Assembly: GCF_000241305.1 (NCBI RefSeq)
Contig: NZ_BAEH01000044.1
Span: forward strand, 1-44,177
Reading direction: 5' to 3'
Length of the DNA: 44,177 nucleotides
From: Gordonia effusa NBRC 100432
GTDB lineage: Bacteria > Actinomycetota > Actinomycetes > Mycobacteriales > Mycobacteriaceae
Below, one piece after another: positions 35,928-44,177 of this stretch (position 1 is the stretch's first letter; every line of letters starts with the position of its first letter). The notes under the pieces were generated by a model that did no database searches, was not told the origin of the DNA, and worked only from the letters and a program-made list of their open reading frames with translations. The translations under genes and the position numbers were made by a program.

Positions 35928-36635
35928 CTACTTGCGCGCGCTGTGCAGAGCGGCAATCCCGCCGGTCAGGTTATGCCAGTTCACTCCACGGAATCCCGCG
36001 GTGGTGATCAGTTGGCCCAATCCTGCCTGGTCCGGCCATTCCCGGATCGATTCGGCCAGGTACACATAGGCGGCCGGATTGCTCGACACCCGGCGAGCGA
36101 CCGAGGGCAGCGCCTTCATCAGGTATTCCATGTAGATCACGCGGAACGGCGTCCAGGTCGGCGTCGAGAATTCGCAGATCACCAGACGACCACCGGGCTT
36201 GAGCACGCGGCGCAACTCCGACAGCGCCTGGTGGACGTCGTTGACGTTGCGCAGACCGAAGGAAATGGTCGCCGCGTCAAAGGATTCATCGGCGAACGGC
36301 AAAGCGAGAGCGTCGGCGGCGACCTTCGGCACATTCCGATGCGCGCCCGCCTTGAGCATGCCCAGGGAAAAGTCGGCGGCGATACAGGTCGCCCCCGACC
36401 GCTCCAACTCCACCGTCGACACCGCGGTGCCGGCCGCCAGATCAAGCACCACGTCGCCCGGCGACAATGCGAGTGCTTCCCGAGTTAGCTTGCGCCACTT
36501 GCGATCCTGCGCGAAGGACAGCACGGTATTGGTGATGTCGTACCGTTTGGCGACGCCATCGAACATCGCCGCGACGTCGGACGGCTGTTTGTCGAGCCCG
36601 GCGCGGTCGGGGCGTGCGGAAGGTCCAGAGGCCAT
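35928..36635 (-). CDS. menG: Demethylmenaquinone methyltransferase (UbiE/MenG)
   Basis: 235 residues, ATG at 36635. SAM-binding motif [19 protein letters not shown], UbiE signatures [17 protein letters not shown] and [20 protein letters not shown]. It performs the last step of menaquinone synthesis, methylating demethylmenaquinone. Last gene of the minus-strand run menD-DUF3592-mgtA-menG. Named menH in M. tuberculosis. Confidence 0.95.
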   Translation of the reverse strand: MASGPSARPDRAGLDKQPSDVAAMFDGVAKRYDITNTVLSFAQDRKWRKLTREALALSPGDVVLDLAAGTAVSTVELERSGATCIAADFSLGMLKAGAHRNVPKVAADALALPFADESFDAATISFGLRNVNDVHQALSELRRVLKPGGRLVICEFSTPTWTPFRVIYMEYLMKALPSVARRVSSNPAAYVYLAESIREWPDQAGLGQLITTAGFRGVNWHNLTGGIAALHSARK

Positions 36636-36678
36636 GCCCGCTAACCTACCCCGACGCCGCGGCGACCAGCTAGCCGCA

Positions 36679-37824
36679 TCACCCCGCCAACGCCGTCAGC
36701 TCTCCCCGCCCGCTCACCTCGCGATAATGGCCGAGCAGTTCGTCGCATATCGCCGGCCAGGTGCGGCTTCGCACCGTCGCCAGTGCCGCGTTTCCGAACT
36801 CGGTACGCACGGCGTCGTTGCGCAGTGAATCGACGGCTGCCGGCAGCCGGTCGGCGAATTCGGCCGGTGGCAGCAGGTAGCCGGTGCGGCAATGCGCGAC
36901 CAGGTCACGCGGCCCACCGGCGTCGGGACCGATCACCGGCAGCGCCGATGCCATCGCCTCCTGAATCGCCTGGCAGAACGTCTCATGCTCACCCGCGTGG
37001 ACGAACACGTCGAGGCTCGCATAGGCCCGCGCCAGCTCCTCGCCACGCAATTCGCCGGTGAATATCGCATTCGGCAGCAGTGCCGACAGTCGCGACCGTT
37101 CCGGCCCGTCCCCGACGATAACCAGCTGCACTCGCGGATCATGCGCAAGCGACACCAGGCGCTCGACATGTTTTTCCGGCGCCAGCCGCCCGACAAATCC
37201 CACCACCAATTTCGCCTCGCCGGGGCCGCGCCACGACGCGACCAGCCCGGCGTCGGCTTTCGCCGGACTAAACCGCTCGACGTCGACGCCGCGCGCCCAT
37301 CGGTGCACCCGTGGTACGCCGTGTGCGGTCAGGGCGGCGATGCTGTCCGACGACGGCGCGAGCGTCCGATCGCAGAGTGTGTGCAGCCGCCGCGTATAGG
37401 CCCAGGCCGCGCGGGTCGCGATGCCGGCGCCGTAGCTTGCCGCGAATCCGGCGACATCGGTCTGGAATACCGCGACGGTCGGCAGCCGCAGTCGGCGCGC
37501 GGCATATGCGCCGGCCATGCCGATGACAAAGGGCGACGCCAGATGCACGACGTCGGGCTCGAAATCCCGCAGGGCTCGGTAGAGCAACGGCGTCGGGATG
37601 GGGCACGGCAGCGATGCGACGCCGGGAAACATCACCGACGGGACGAAATGAACCGGGGTACGCCCGATGACGCGCGGTGCGCTCGGCTGACCACGCGGCG
37701 AGTCCGGGGCGATGATCACCGCTTGGTGACCGGTGCGTTCGAGGTGTTCGGTAACCCGCAGAACCGAGTTGACCACACCGTTGACCTGGGGCAGGAAGCT
37801 CTCCGACACGATGGCTACTCGCAT
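36679..37824 (-). CDS. mgtA: GDP-mannose-dependent alpha-mannosyltransferase MgtA-like (GT4)
   Basis: 381 residues, ATG at 37824. GT-B fold: N-terminal [20 protein letters not shown], and the donor-site EX7E motif in [27 protein letters not shown]. In M. tuberculosis Rv0557 (MgtA, formerly PimB) adds mannose to a glucuronosyl-diacylglycerol anchor in lipomannan-like glycolipids. The menD-side location is conserved. Membrane-associated cytosolic enzyme. Confidence 0.92.
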   Translation of the reverse strand: MRVAIVSESFLPQVNGVVNSVLRVTEHLERTGHQAVIIAPDSPRGQPSAPRVIGRTPVHFVPSVMFPGVASLPCPIPTPLLYRALRDFEPDVVHLASPFVIGMAGAYAARRLRLPTVAVFQTDVAGFAASYGAGIATRAAWAYTRRLHTLCDRTLAPSSDSIAALTAHGVPRVHRWARGVDVERFSPAKADAGLVASWRGPGEAKLVVGFVGRLAPEKHVERLVSLAHDPRVQLVIVGDGPERSRLSALLPNAIFTGELRGEELARAYASLDVFVHAGEHETFCQAIQEAMASALPVIGPDAGGPRDLVAHCRTGYLLPPAEFADRLPAAVDSLRNDAVRTEFGNAALATVRSRTWPAICDELLGHYREVSGRGELTALAG

Positions 37825-37899
37825 GTGTCGAGTGTCCCCGCGATGGTTTGCCGCGCCGGTACGACGCCGGGTGCCGCGCCGCGAACTTCAGGTGAACAG

Positions 37900-38352
37900 T
37901 TAGCCGTTCTGATTGGTCGCTGAGGCCCGCCGCAGGCGCAGTCGGCGACTGGCCTCGGCGACCAACACCATCACCACGGCAACCGCGAGCCAGCCGATAA
38001 CCGCGATCGAGAGTGCGGGTGCGAGTGACAGTTTCCAGTCCCGGCCGGTCGGGCGCGCGAGGTCTGGGTTGGTGATGTCGTAGTCGACGCTGATCCGCTC
38101 CCCGACCGCCAGTTCGGTTGGATACAGCAGGCCCAGCCGCGGACTGTAGATTTGCCCGTCCGGCGTTTGCAGATTGACCGCGGCGTGCAACGCATCCGCG
38201 GACACGACGTCGGCGATAACGGTCGCCTTGTTGGCGTTGATCTGCGAATCGTTGTGATAGCAGCCAGCGACCAACACGACCGCGAGTGCGGTGACCACTC
38301 CCCCGACGCACAGCAGCACGATCTGGGTATAGCGCTGCACGGTCGGATTCAT
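37900..38352 (-). CDS. DUF3592-type membrane protein (Rv0556-like)
   Basis: 150 residues with two transmembrane helices (about 9-30 and 108-132) enclosing an exported beta-domain (about 40-100, with VADVVSADALHA and VGERISVDYDITNPDLARP). This is the DUF3592 layout. Starts 18 bp after menD and lies between menD and mgtA as in M. tuberculosis. Function unknown. Confidence 0.85.
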   Translation of the reverse strand: MNPTVQRYTQIVLLCVGGVVTALAVVLVAGCYHNDSQINANKATVIADVVSADALHAAVNLQTPDGQIYSPRLGLLYPTELAVGERISVDYDITNPDLARPTGRDWKLSLAPALSIAVIGWLAVAVVMVLVAEASRRLRLRRASATNQNG

Positions 38353-38370
38353 GGTCGTAAGTGTAGTGAC

Positions 38371-40029
38371 CTACAACCTCGCCCGGATCGCGGCGTGGAC
38401 CTCACGCAAACGCGTACGGTCGGTGCTCACCTCGATGACCTCGATTCCGCCTTCGGGGACCGCGCCGGTCAGCAGCGCGGGCAAGTCGCCGATCGCCGCT
38501 CGACGGTGCGGCACATGGAATCCCGCGCACAGGGCAGCCAGATCGGTGCGGTGCGGGGTACCGAAAACCCGCTCGTACGCACCTGCGTAGGGGCCGGAGT
38601 TGAATCGTGGATCGCCCTGTTCGAGCAGGCCGAAGATGCCGCCACCGTCGTCGTTGGCGACCACGATGCGCAGCGCCGTCGGGCGCGGCTCCCCCGGTCC
38701 GATGACGAGTCCGGTGGCGTCGTGAATGAAGGTGAGATCGCCAAATAGAGCGATCGTCTGACTACCCGGGCGCGAAACCTGTTGTGCCAGAGCGGCTCCG
38801 ATGGCGGTCGAGATATTTCCGTCGATCCCGGCGACACCACGATTGGACACCACGGCGACACCGTCGACTACATGACCGGCAAGCGCGACGTCGCGGATGG
38901 GGTTACTCGAGCCCACCACTAGCCGATCGCCGGATCGTACTGCGCCACTGACGATTCGGGCAATATGCAACCCGGTCGTCGGGCCGCTTTCGTCGAGCAC
39001 CGCGTCGACGGCGCCGACAGCTCGCTGCTGCGCGCTGACGCATTCCTTCAGCCAGTCCTCGCGCGGGCTACCGCGGCGATCCACCCGGGTGCCGGTCGCC
39101 ATGACATTGCCCGAGACGTCGGGCCAGCGCGGTCCGGTGGTGATCGCGTAGACGCGAACATTCGGGTCGGCGAGCAGTCGCGATACACCACGATGCAACG
39201 TCGGGCGGCCGCAGATAATCGCTTGCTGCGGTGTGATCAGGTCGAGCGCGAGCGGATGCAGCGGCGAATCTGGTTGCGGCGCAGTCGGTTCGGCGACAGT
39301 CGGGATGCCGGCGAGTTCTGCCGACACACCAGCGCCGTGCCCGGCGATGACAACGGTGTCCAGACTGAGGTCGATGGGGATCGGGACATCGAGTTTGCCG
39401 ACCGGCGCCATCGTCCACGGCGCAGCGTCGGGTCGGCCGGCGAAGGCACCGAGGTCATCGTCGGGTGCGGTGTCGGCGTCGGGGACCAGTGGCTCGCGCA
39501 GGGGAATGTCGAATTGGACCGGCCCGGCATTGCCGGTGCGGGCGCCCCGCGCGGCGGCGAGTACGCGGCCGACCGCCGAGCGCCATTGACTATTGGTGTC
39601 GAGGTCTTGTTCGGCGAGTCCGAGGCTGATCGTCGCGCGGACCTGGGTGCCGAAGATGCCGAATTGTTCAACGGTTTGATTAGCGCCCGACCCCAATAAT
39701 TCGTAGGGACGGTTGGCGCTGATGACAACCAACGGGACTCGGGCGTAGTTGGCCTCGAATACGGCCGGACTCATATTGGCAACCGCGGTACCGCTGGTCA
39801 TCACGATGGGTACCGGCTGCTTCGACGCCACCGCGAGTCCAAGAGCGAGATAACCAGCCGATCGCTCGTCGATCCGGACGTGCAACCGCAGTCGTCCCTG
39901 CTGATCGGCGGCATGCAGCGCGAATGCGAGCGGCGCGTTCCGCGATCCGGGACACAGAACCGCGTCCGTCACGCCACCGCGAATCAGTTCATCGACGATG
40001 ACGCGGGCCTGCAACGTGGACGGATTCAT
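38371..40029 (-). CDS. menD: 2-succinyl-5-enolpyruvyl-6-hydroxy-3-cyclohexene-1-carboxylate synthase
   Basis: 552 residues from the ATG at 40029 ([20 protein letters not shown]); the extra open frame upstream is not needed. Thiamine-diphosphate enzyme: [13 protein letters not shown] near the start, the pyrimidine-domain [18 protein letters not shown], and the cofactor-domain [15 protein letters not shown] then [11 protein letters not shown]. MenD joins isochorismate and 2-oxoglutarate in menaquinone synthesis. Confidence 0.96.
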   Translation of the reverse strand: MNPSTLQARVIVDELIRGGVTDAVLCPGSRNAPLAFALHAADQQGRLRLHVRIDERSAGYLALGLAVASKQPVPIVMTSGTAVANMSPAVFEANYARVPLVVISANRPYELLGSGANQTVEQFGIFGTQVRATISLGLAEQDLDTNSQWRSAVGRVLAAARGARTGNAGPVQFDIPLREPLVPDADTAPDDDLGAFAGRPDAAPWTMAPVGKLDVPIPIDLSLDTVVIAGHGAGVSAELAGIPTVAEPTAPQPDSPLHPLALDLITPQQAIICGRPTLHRGVSRLLADPNVRVYAITTGPRWPDVSGNVMATGTRVDRRGSPREDWLKECVSAQQRAVGAVDAVLDESGPTTGLHIARIVSGAVRSGDRLVVGSSNPIRDVALAGHVVDGVAVVSNRGVAGIDGNISTAIGAALAQQVSRPGSQTIALFGDLTFIHDATGLVIGPGEPRPTALRIVVANDDGGGIFGLLEQGDPRFNSGPYAGAYERVFGTPHRTDLAALCAGFHVPHRRAAIGDLPALLTGAVPEGGIEVIEVSTDRTRLREVHAAIRARL

Positions 40030-40158
40030 ACCGTCCAGCGTATGCGCCACCCCCGCGCGGGCGAGCGTGGCGTCGGGCACAACCGGTACTGTCCCCCTCA
40101 CCGACGCAGGCGGCGATATAGCGCCTGCTCCGCTGACGGGGACAGTTCCAGCAGAGAT

Positions 40159-40795
40159 TCAGCCGACGACGTCGTTGCGAAACACGCCAACCGAGAGCGC
40201 GCCGAATATCCGCGGCGTCTGCTCGGCGTAGTACCGATCGACTTCGACGGCCTGCCAACCGCCCGCGGCCAGTATCTCGGGGATGTCCCGGGTGAGGTGG
40301 CAACCGCCGCCGACTCGGCGCTGGATCGGCTCGAGCCGCCGCTGCCAGCGTCGGACTTTCTCATCGGGGGCTCGTCCGTGTTCGAGGATATGCAGCGTGC
40401 CGCCTGGTTTGACGACGCGGCGCAATTCGGCGACCGCCGCGGGCAGGTCGGCGATGGTGCACATCGTGTAGGTCGACAACGCGGAATCAAACGTGTTGTC
40501 GGCGAACGGGAGTCGTTGCCCGTCCAGTCCGCCGCGGGTAATCGGCACGCTAGTGTCGGCGACCCGGTTGACTGCCATCCGCCACGCGGTATCGGACGGC
40601 TCGATCGCCGTGATCGCCGTGATCGCGGTGACCGTCGGTGGGTAGCAGTCGATATTGGTGCCCGACCCGAAGCCGATCTCCACGACATCACCGGCGAGCC
40701 CGGCGGTCGCGCGACGTCGCGGTTTGCGCATCGCGGGCATACCGCAGGGTCCGTTCGATGATATGAGGCAGGATGCGGTCCTCGTAGAAGCCCAT
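40159..40795 (-). pseudogene. Class I SAM-dependent methyltransferase with an apparent frameshift
   Basis: The domain (40159-40740, DVVEIGFGSGTN motif I, LEHGRAP, VKPGGTLHI) lacks the family's N-terminus in its own frame. The expected start, MGFYEDRILPHIIERT, begins with the ATG at 40795 in another frame and runs into a stop. Removing one base from the GGG run at 40747-40749 (plus strand) joins them as ERTCGMPAMRKP, like intact homologues (about 211 residues). It may be a real mutation, a sequence error, or the gene may restart at 40740. A 9-bp triplication (40604-40630) encodes TAITAITAI just after motif I. It lies upstream of menD but is not MenG. Confidence 0.7.
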
Positions 40796-40871
40796 AACCG
40801 CCACCCTAGGTCCTCACGCCTCCGACCGTGGTCGGATGACCGCCTTACTGACTTCGCGGTAAGGTGCCTCC

Positions 40872-42119
40872 ATGAGTCGCGAATTCGATGTCATCGTCTT
40901 CGGCGCCACCGGCTTCGTCGGTGAGCTGACCGCCCGTTATCTAGCTGAGCACGCGCCGGCCGGCACCAAGATCGCGTTGGCCGGGCGGTCAGAGTCTAAA
41001 CTCGTCGCCGCCCGCGCTAAGTTGCCCGTCACGGCGGCCGCGTGGCCGCTCGTCGTCGCCGATTCCAATTCTCCCGCCAGTCTCGACGCCATGGTCGCCC
41101 GCACGCAGGTCGTCTGCACAACGGTCGGCCCGTACCTGCGCTACGGCGAGGCGTTGGTGACCGCGGCGGCCAGCGCCGGTACCGACTACGTCGACCTCAC
41201 CGGCGAGGTTCCCTTCGTGCGGTACTCCATCGACAAAGCACACGAGACCGCAGCCGCTACCGGGGCCCGTATTGTCCATTCGTGCGGATTCGATTCTGTC
41301 CCTTCGGATTTGGGCACCTATCTGCTGTACCGAAAGGTCTCCGACGACGCGGCCGGGCAACTCACCGACACCACCATGGTCATCAAGGCGATGCGCGGCA
41401 GCGTCTCCGGCGGCACCATCGACTCGATGCGCGTCATCGCCGACCAGGCGTCGGACCCAACGGTACGTCGGGTATTGCTCAACCCGCAGGCGTTGTCGTC
41501 GGGGCCGAATGAAACGGTGCAGGCCAAGTTGCGCAGTGAACCGTCGGATATCTCGCTAATCCGCGCGAAGACCGTCGACCGGTCGCTGACCGGCACCCTG
41601 GCACCGTTCTTCATGTCGTCGTATAACACCCGAATTGTGCGGCGCAGCAACGCATTACTCGATGGCGCATACGGCCCGGAATTCCACTACGGCGAGGCGA
41701 TGGCCGTCGGCGGCATACCCGTGATTTCGACGATCGCGGCCAGCGTGGTCGCAGCCGGCGCTGGGCTATTCCTGGCCGCGATGTCGCTCAAACCCACTCG
41801 GAAACTTCTCGACAAGGTGTTGCCCGCCCCCGGTCAGGGACCTAACGAGAAGTCGCGAGACAAGGGATTCTTTGTCGCACAGACGTTTACACGTACCACG
41901 ACGGGTGCGCGCTACCGCTCCGAGATCCGCGCCAGCGGCGACCCGGGCTATAAGGCGACCGCGGTGATGTTGGGCGAAAGCGCCCTGGCGCTAGCTCTCG
42001 ATCGGGACAAACTGCCGAAACATGCTGGCGTGCTTACCCCGTCGGTCGCGATGGGTGACGCGCTGGTCGATCGCCTGCGCGCGGCCGGCTTCGCACTGGA
42101 CGTAACGAAACTCGGCTAG
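40872..42119 (+). CDS. Saccharopine-dehydrogenase-like NAD(P)-binding protein (trans-acting enoyl reductase type)
   Basis: 415 residues, ATG at 40872. Rossmann start FDVIVFGATGFVGELTARYL with GATGFVG at 10-16, ALAGRS, then VGPYLRYGEALVTAAASAGTDYVDLTGE and HSCGFDSVPSDLG, as in the actinobacterial trans-acting enoyl reductases (Rv2449c/Rv2953 group). One hydrophobic segment around 275-300 may associate it with the membrane. Rv2953 reduces an enoyl group during phthiocerol/phenolphthiocerol synthesis; this protein's substrate is unknown. Followed by palindromic element copy 2. Confidence 0.87.
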   Translation: MSREFDVIVFGATGFVGELTARYLAEHAPAGTKIALAGRSESKLVAARAKLPVTAAAWPLVVADSNSPASLDAMVARTQVVCTTVGPYLRYGEALVTAAASAGTDYVDLTGEVPFVRYSIDKAHETAAATGARIVHSCGFDSVPSDLGTYLLYRKVSDDAAGQLTDTTMVIKAMRGSVSGGTIDSMRVIADQASDPTVRRVLLNPQALSSGPNETVQAKLRSEPSDISLIRAKTVDRSLTGTLAPFFMSSYNTRIVRRSNALLDGAYGPEFHYGEAMAVGGIPVISTIAASVVAAGAGLFLAAMSLKPTRKLLDKVLPAPGQGPNEKSRDKGFFVAQTFTRTTTGARYRSEIRASGDPGYKATAVMLGESALALALDRDKLPKHAGVLTPSVAMGDALVDRLRAAGFALDVTKLG

Positions 42120-42153
42120 CCACCCTGGTCCCACCCCCTGGTCCCCGCTCCAT

Positions 42154-42246
42154 CCGCAAACCCGACTCCGCCGGACATTCCCGACCCGGTTTCTGGGTCG
42201 GGAATGTCCGCCAGTGTGGGGTTTGCGGACAAGGTGGGGTTTGCGG
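42154..42246. repeat. Palindromic intergenic element, copy 2, with an extra half-arm
   Basis: Arms 42154-42187 and 42195-42228 around a 7-base loop, sharing the inner stem GGACATTCCCGACCC / GGGTCGGGAATGTCC with copy 1 (16551-16623). A further direct copy of the right-arm end, GTGGGGTTTGCGG, is at 42234-42246. It lies between convergent stops (42119 and 42266). Confidence 0.8.
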
Positions 42247-42265
42247 ACAGCCGGTCAACGCAGTG

Positions 42266-42880
42266 CTACGGCTGGCCCGGTTTGAGCGCGATGAACAGCG
42301 CGTCCATCTCCGCGCACAGTCGATCACCGTCGTGCAGCGTGCCACGTACGAAGACTTTTCGACGCTCGACGCGATCCACCCAACAACGAACCGTCAGCTC
42401 GCTATCCAACGGCGTGAGCGATCGGTAGTCGACCTTCAAATACGCTGTGCGGCAAATCCCTTCGATGTTCAGCGCCGCTGCCATCCCGCCGAGGTCGTCG
42501 AAAAGCAACGCGACGAAACCACCGTGTGCCGCACCGTTTCCGCCGAGGTTGAACCGAGTGAACGTGATCGTCGCATCGACGCCGTCGGGCCCCGCATCGA
42601 CGACGCCGTAGGGCGGCAGCGTGATGTTGCCGCGCGCGGGCAAGTCGATCCGGGTACCGGCCGGCGCGGTCCACTCGTCGGTCTCGACGTCGGCCAACTT
42701 CTCGTTCATGACTTTGAGCTCGCCGAGAAGTTCGTCGGTCAACTCCGCGGACGGTAGGGCCGCACGAACGCGGTCCATGAATTCGCGTACCTGCCCGACG
42801 AATTCGCCGTAATTAGGTCCGCCGCGCTCGGTGCTGATGTCGAAGGTCGGCCGAAATCCGCCCTCGTGGGGTTCACTCAT
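42266..42880 (-). CDS. PaaI-type hotdog-fold thioesterase
   Basis: 204 residues, ATG at 42880. The hotdog domain occupies about 85-200, with the catalytic-loop signature NLGGNGAAHGGFVALLFDD and DYRSLTPLDSELTVR on the next strand. An N-terminal helical extension (1-80) is common in actinobacterial members. It likely hydrolyses an acyl-CoA thioester. Convergent with the enoyl-reductase-like gene. Confidence 0.85.
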   Translation of the reverse strand: MSEPHEGGFRPTFDISTERGGPNYGEFVGQVREFMDRVRAALPSAELTDELLGELKVMNEKLADVETDEWTAPAGTRIDLPARGNITLPPYGVVDAGPDGVDATITFTRFNLGGNGAAHGGFVALLFDDLGGMAAALNIEGICRTAYLKVDYRSLTPLDSELTVRCWVDRVERRKVFVRGTLHDGDRLCAEMDALFIALKPGQP

Positions 42881-42911
42881 CTAGCAAACGTATAAGAGCG
42901 ACGCGCAAAAC

Positions 42912-43874
42912 CTAGAATCCGGCCGGAACCTTGTATCCCGGTGGGAGTTTCACTCCTGGCGGGGACTTGAGGACCTTGATGGTGTCCTTAAGCGTCGGCG
43001 CACCGGGGATCACCGGCACCATGCAGTCCATCTTCAGCGGACCACCGCGAAGCGCACTGTCGACGAGTGATTGCACCGACGGCTGCACCGTCATGCTGAG
43101 ATGAACCACCGGATCGTTGGGGCACAGATTCTGGGTGATGATGTTGCGGTAGTCACCCGGGCCCGACATCAGGTTGATCCAGTAGGGAGCTGCTTCTTCT
43201 TCCTGCAGCGTGGTGATGTTGAAGTATTTGATGCCGGGCAGTGCTTCACGCGGTGTATTCAGTGCGCGGACAACCTTGCTGCCCATCGCCTCTTCTTCAC
43301 ACGCGGGAGTCGGATTGACCTTGCGATACTGCTTCGGCAGGTACTGCATACGGTCGGCCGGCGGGCATTTGCCCTGTCGGATCCATTGCGCCTGGTAGGG
43401 CGATCCCTTGATGATGCCCGACAGCAGCACCACATTGCGCGCGAACTTCTGGCCACCGTAATACTTCAGCCAGTAGCGAGTCACGAGCCCGGTCTGCGAT
43501 GCTCCGACGATGTCGAACTTCTTCTGGCCGGTCTTCTTCGACAGCGCGGCAACATAACGACCGAGCTTCGCGGAGTTGCCGCGGATCGTGTAGAACGGGC
43601 TGTTCGCGGGGTCATTGTCGTCCTTGGTCAGGAAGACATGGACATCGTAGCCGCGCATACGCATCGGCGTGGCAAAGGTCTCCGCGAGCTGAGCGGTCTC
43701 GATGGAACTCGCCACGTAGACAACCGGAACCTTCTTGTTCAGCTTGACCGGAGTCGGGGCGACGGCGGGAGCGGGAGCGGCTTGCGCCACCGAGGTGGCA
43801 GTCGCGGGGACTACGACAGCGACGGTAGCCACCACGGCCATTGCCACGGTCGCCAGACGACGGGAAAGGTTCAT
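42912..43874 (-). CDS. Secreted lipase/esterase-like alpha/beta hydrolase
   Basis: 320 residues, ATG at 43874, with a signal peptide (basic start, hydrophobic 7-30, cleavage near AQAAP at about 33). After the first strand (VPVVYVASS) the nucleophile elbow reads GASQT followed by GLVTRYWLKYYGG, the pattern of secreted EstA/EstB-type lipases except that the canonical GxSxG ends in Thr. His in NDPVVHLSM is a candidate third triad member. Three or more cysteines (GKCPP, PACEE, QNLCPND) may pair outside the cell. No ribosome site is evident. Confidence 0.75.
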   Translation of the reverse strand: MNLSRRLATVAMAVVATVAVVVPATATSVAQAAPAPAVAPTPVKLNKKVPVVYVASSIETAQLAETFATPMRMRGYDVHVFLTKDDNDPANSPFYTIRGNSAKLGRYVAALSKKTGQKKFDIVGASQTGLVTRYWLKYYGGQKFARNVVLLSGIIKGSPYQAQWIRQGKCPPADRMQYLPKQYRKVNPTPACEEEAMGSKVVRALNTPREALPGIKYFNITTLQEEEAAPYWINLMSGPGDYRNIITQNLCPNDPVVHLSMTVQPSVQSLVDSALRGGPLKMDCMVPVIPGAPTLKDTIKVLKSPPGVKLPPGYKVPAGF

Positions 43875-43886
43875 GTCACGATTAGA

Positions 43887-43919
43887 TCACATCGGTTAGG
43901 CGGTCCTAACATCGTGTGA
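43887..43919. promoter_or_regulatory. Two-tier palindrome between the lipase-like gene and menB
   Basis: GTTAGG-CGGT-CCTAAC (43895-43910) is nested inside TCACA (43887-43891) and TGTGA (43915-43919). It lies 13-45 bases upstream of the lipase-like start and 40-72 upstream of menB, so it could control either or both. Confidence 0.55.
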
Positions 43920-43958
43920 CCACAACCACGCAATTCGCCTCACCGTAGGGTTGTCGCC

Positions 43959-44177
43959 ATGAGCGAATCATCGGCGGCCAATCCTTTCGACCCGAGCCAG
44001 TGGGCCGGCGTCGACGGCTTCGACAATCTCACCGACATCACCTATCACCGCCACGTCGGCGAAGGGCGCGCCAACGGCATCGTGCGTATCGCCTTCAACC
44101 GGCCGGAGGTGCGTAACGCATTTCGCCCGCATACGGTCGACGAGCTCTACCGCACCCTCGATCACGCCCGGCGCAGT
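43959..44177 (+). CDS. menB: 1,4-dihydroxy-2-naphthoyl-CoA synthase, 3' truncated
   Basis: The first 73 residues of a crotonase-fold protein, ATG at 43959. NPFDPSQWAGVDGF, then DITYHRH and GIVRIAFNRPEVRNAFRPHT, then VDELYRTLDHAR, are characteristic of MenB rather than general enoyl-CoA hydratases. MenB closes the naphthoquinone ring in menaquinone synthesis. The rest lies beyond the window. It adds to the local menaquinone genes. Confidence 0.93.
   Translation, partial: MSESSAANPFDPSQWAGVDGFDNLTDITYHRHVGEGRANGIVRIAFNRPEVRNAFRPHTVDELYRTLDHARRS

Noticed and set aside
43887..43919. Iron-regulator (IdeR/DtxR) box
   Set aside because: The half-sites resemble TTAGG/CCTAA, but the 4-base spacing does not fit the 19-bp IdeR consensus.

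Overview
The window looks like a chromosomal segment from a mycolic-acid-producing actinomycete (Mycobacteriales, in the Gordonia/Williamsia/Tsukamurella/Rhodococcus neighbourhood). The reasons are a complete mce lipid-import operon, a fused HadA-HadB mycolate dehydratase beside rpmG and secE-nusG-rplK-rplA, an MgtA-type mannosyltransferase, and a menaquinone block (menD, menG, menJ, grcC, menB) that matches the Mycobacterium tuberculosis Rv0548-Rv0563 neighbourhood in content. The DNA is GC-rich with many GTG starts and stop/start overlaps. The genus cannot be fixed from the sequence alone. No transposase, integrase, rRNA or CRISPR array was seen.

Layout. 1-2085: a 5'-truncated CocE-type hydrolase converges on a DoxX-like membrane protein. 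2141-12289 (minus strand): a tightly coupled ten-gene mce operon in an unusual order, yrbEB-mceA-B-C-D-E-F-mam-yrbEA-tandem TetR. The two permease genes, normally adjacent, sit at opposite ends, and the last gene encodes a duplicated TetR regulator of the Mce3R type. 12290-12619 is a divergent control region with several inverted repeats. 12620-16504 (plus strand): four coupled genes for exported or membrane proteins of unknown function, two of them paralogues. Their position suggests an envelope module that works with the Mce transporter.

16551-24419: an ABC-2 permease; a DUF2786/TIGR04338 pair; and an operon SDR - acyl-CoA dehydrogenase - aminoglycoside-phosphotransferase-like protein - TetR, with a strong palindromic operator candidate upstream. 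Three of these genes carry in-frame arrays of the same 30-bp repeat (10-residue unit, consensus GASGATGxVT), an unexplained dispersed coding repeat. A small secreted protein and a luciferase-like oxidoreductase follow.

24434-29802: the secE-nusG and rplK-rplA genes, tRNA-Trp, hadAB, rpmG, tRNA-Met, tRNA-Thr, tRNA-Tyr and yajQ. 29789-32491: a DNA adenine methyltransferase followed 3 bp later by a candidate restriction endonuclease. 32520-44177: htpX, grcC, menJ, menG, mgtA, a DUF3592 protein, menD, a frameshifted methyltransferase, a trans-acting enoyl-reductase-like protein, a hotdog thioesterase, a secreted lipase-like protein and the start of menB.

Two near-identical ~73-bp palindromic elements lie in convergent intergenic gaps (16551 and 42154). 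The most novel-looking items are the rearranged mce operon with its divergent four-gene partner, the 10-residue coding repeats, and the methylase/endonuclease pair.
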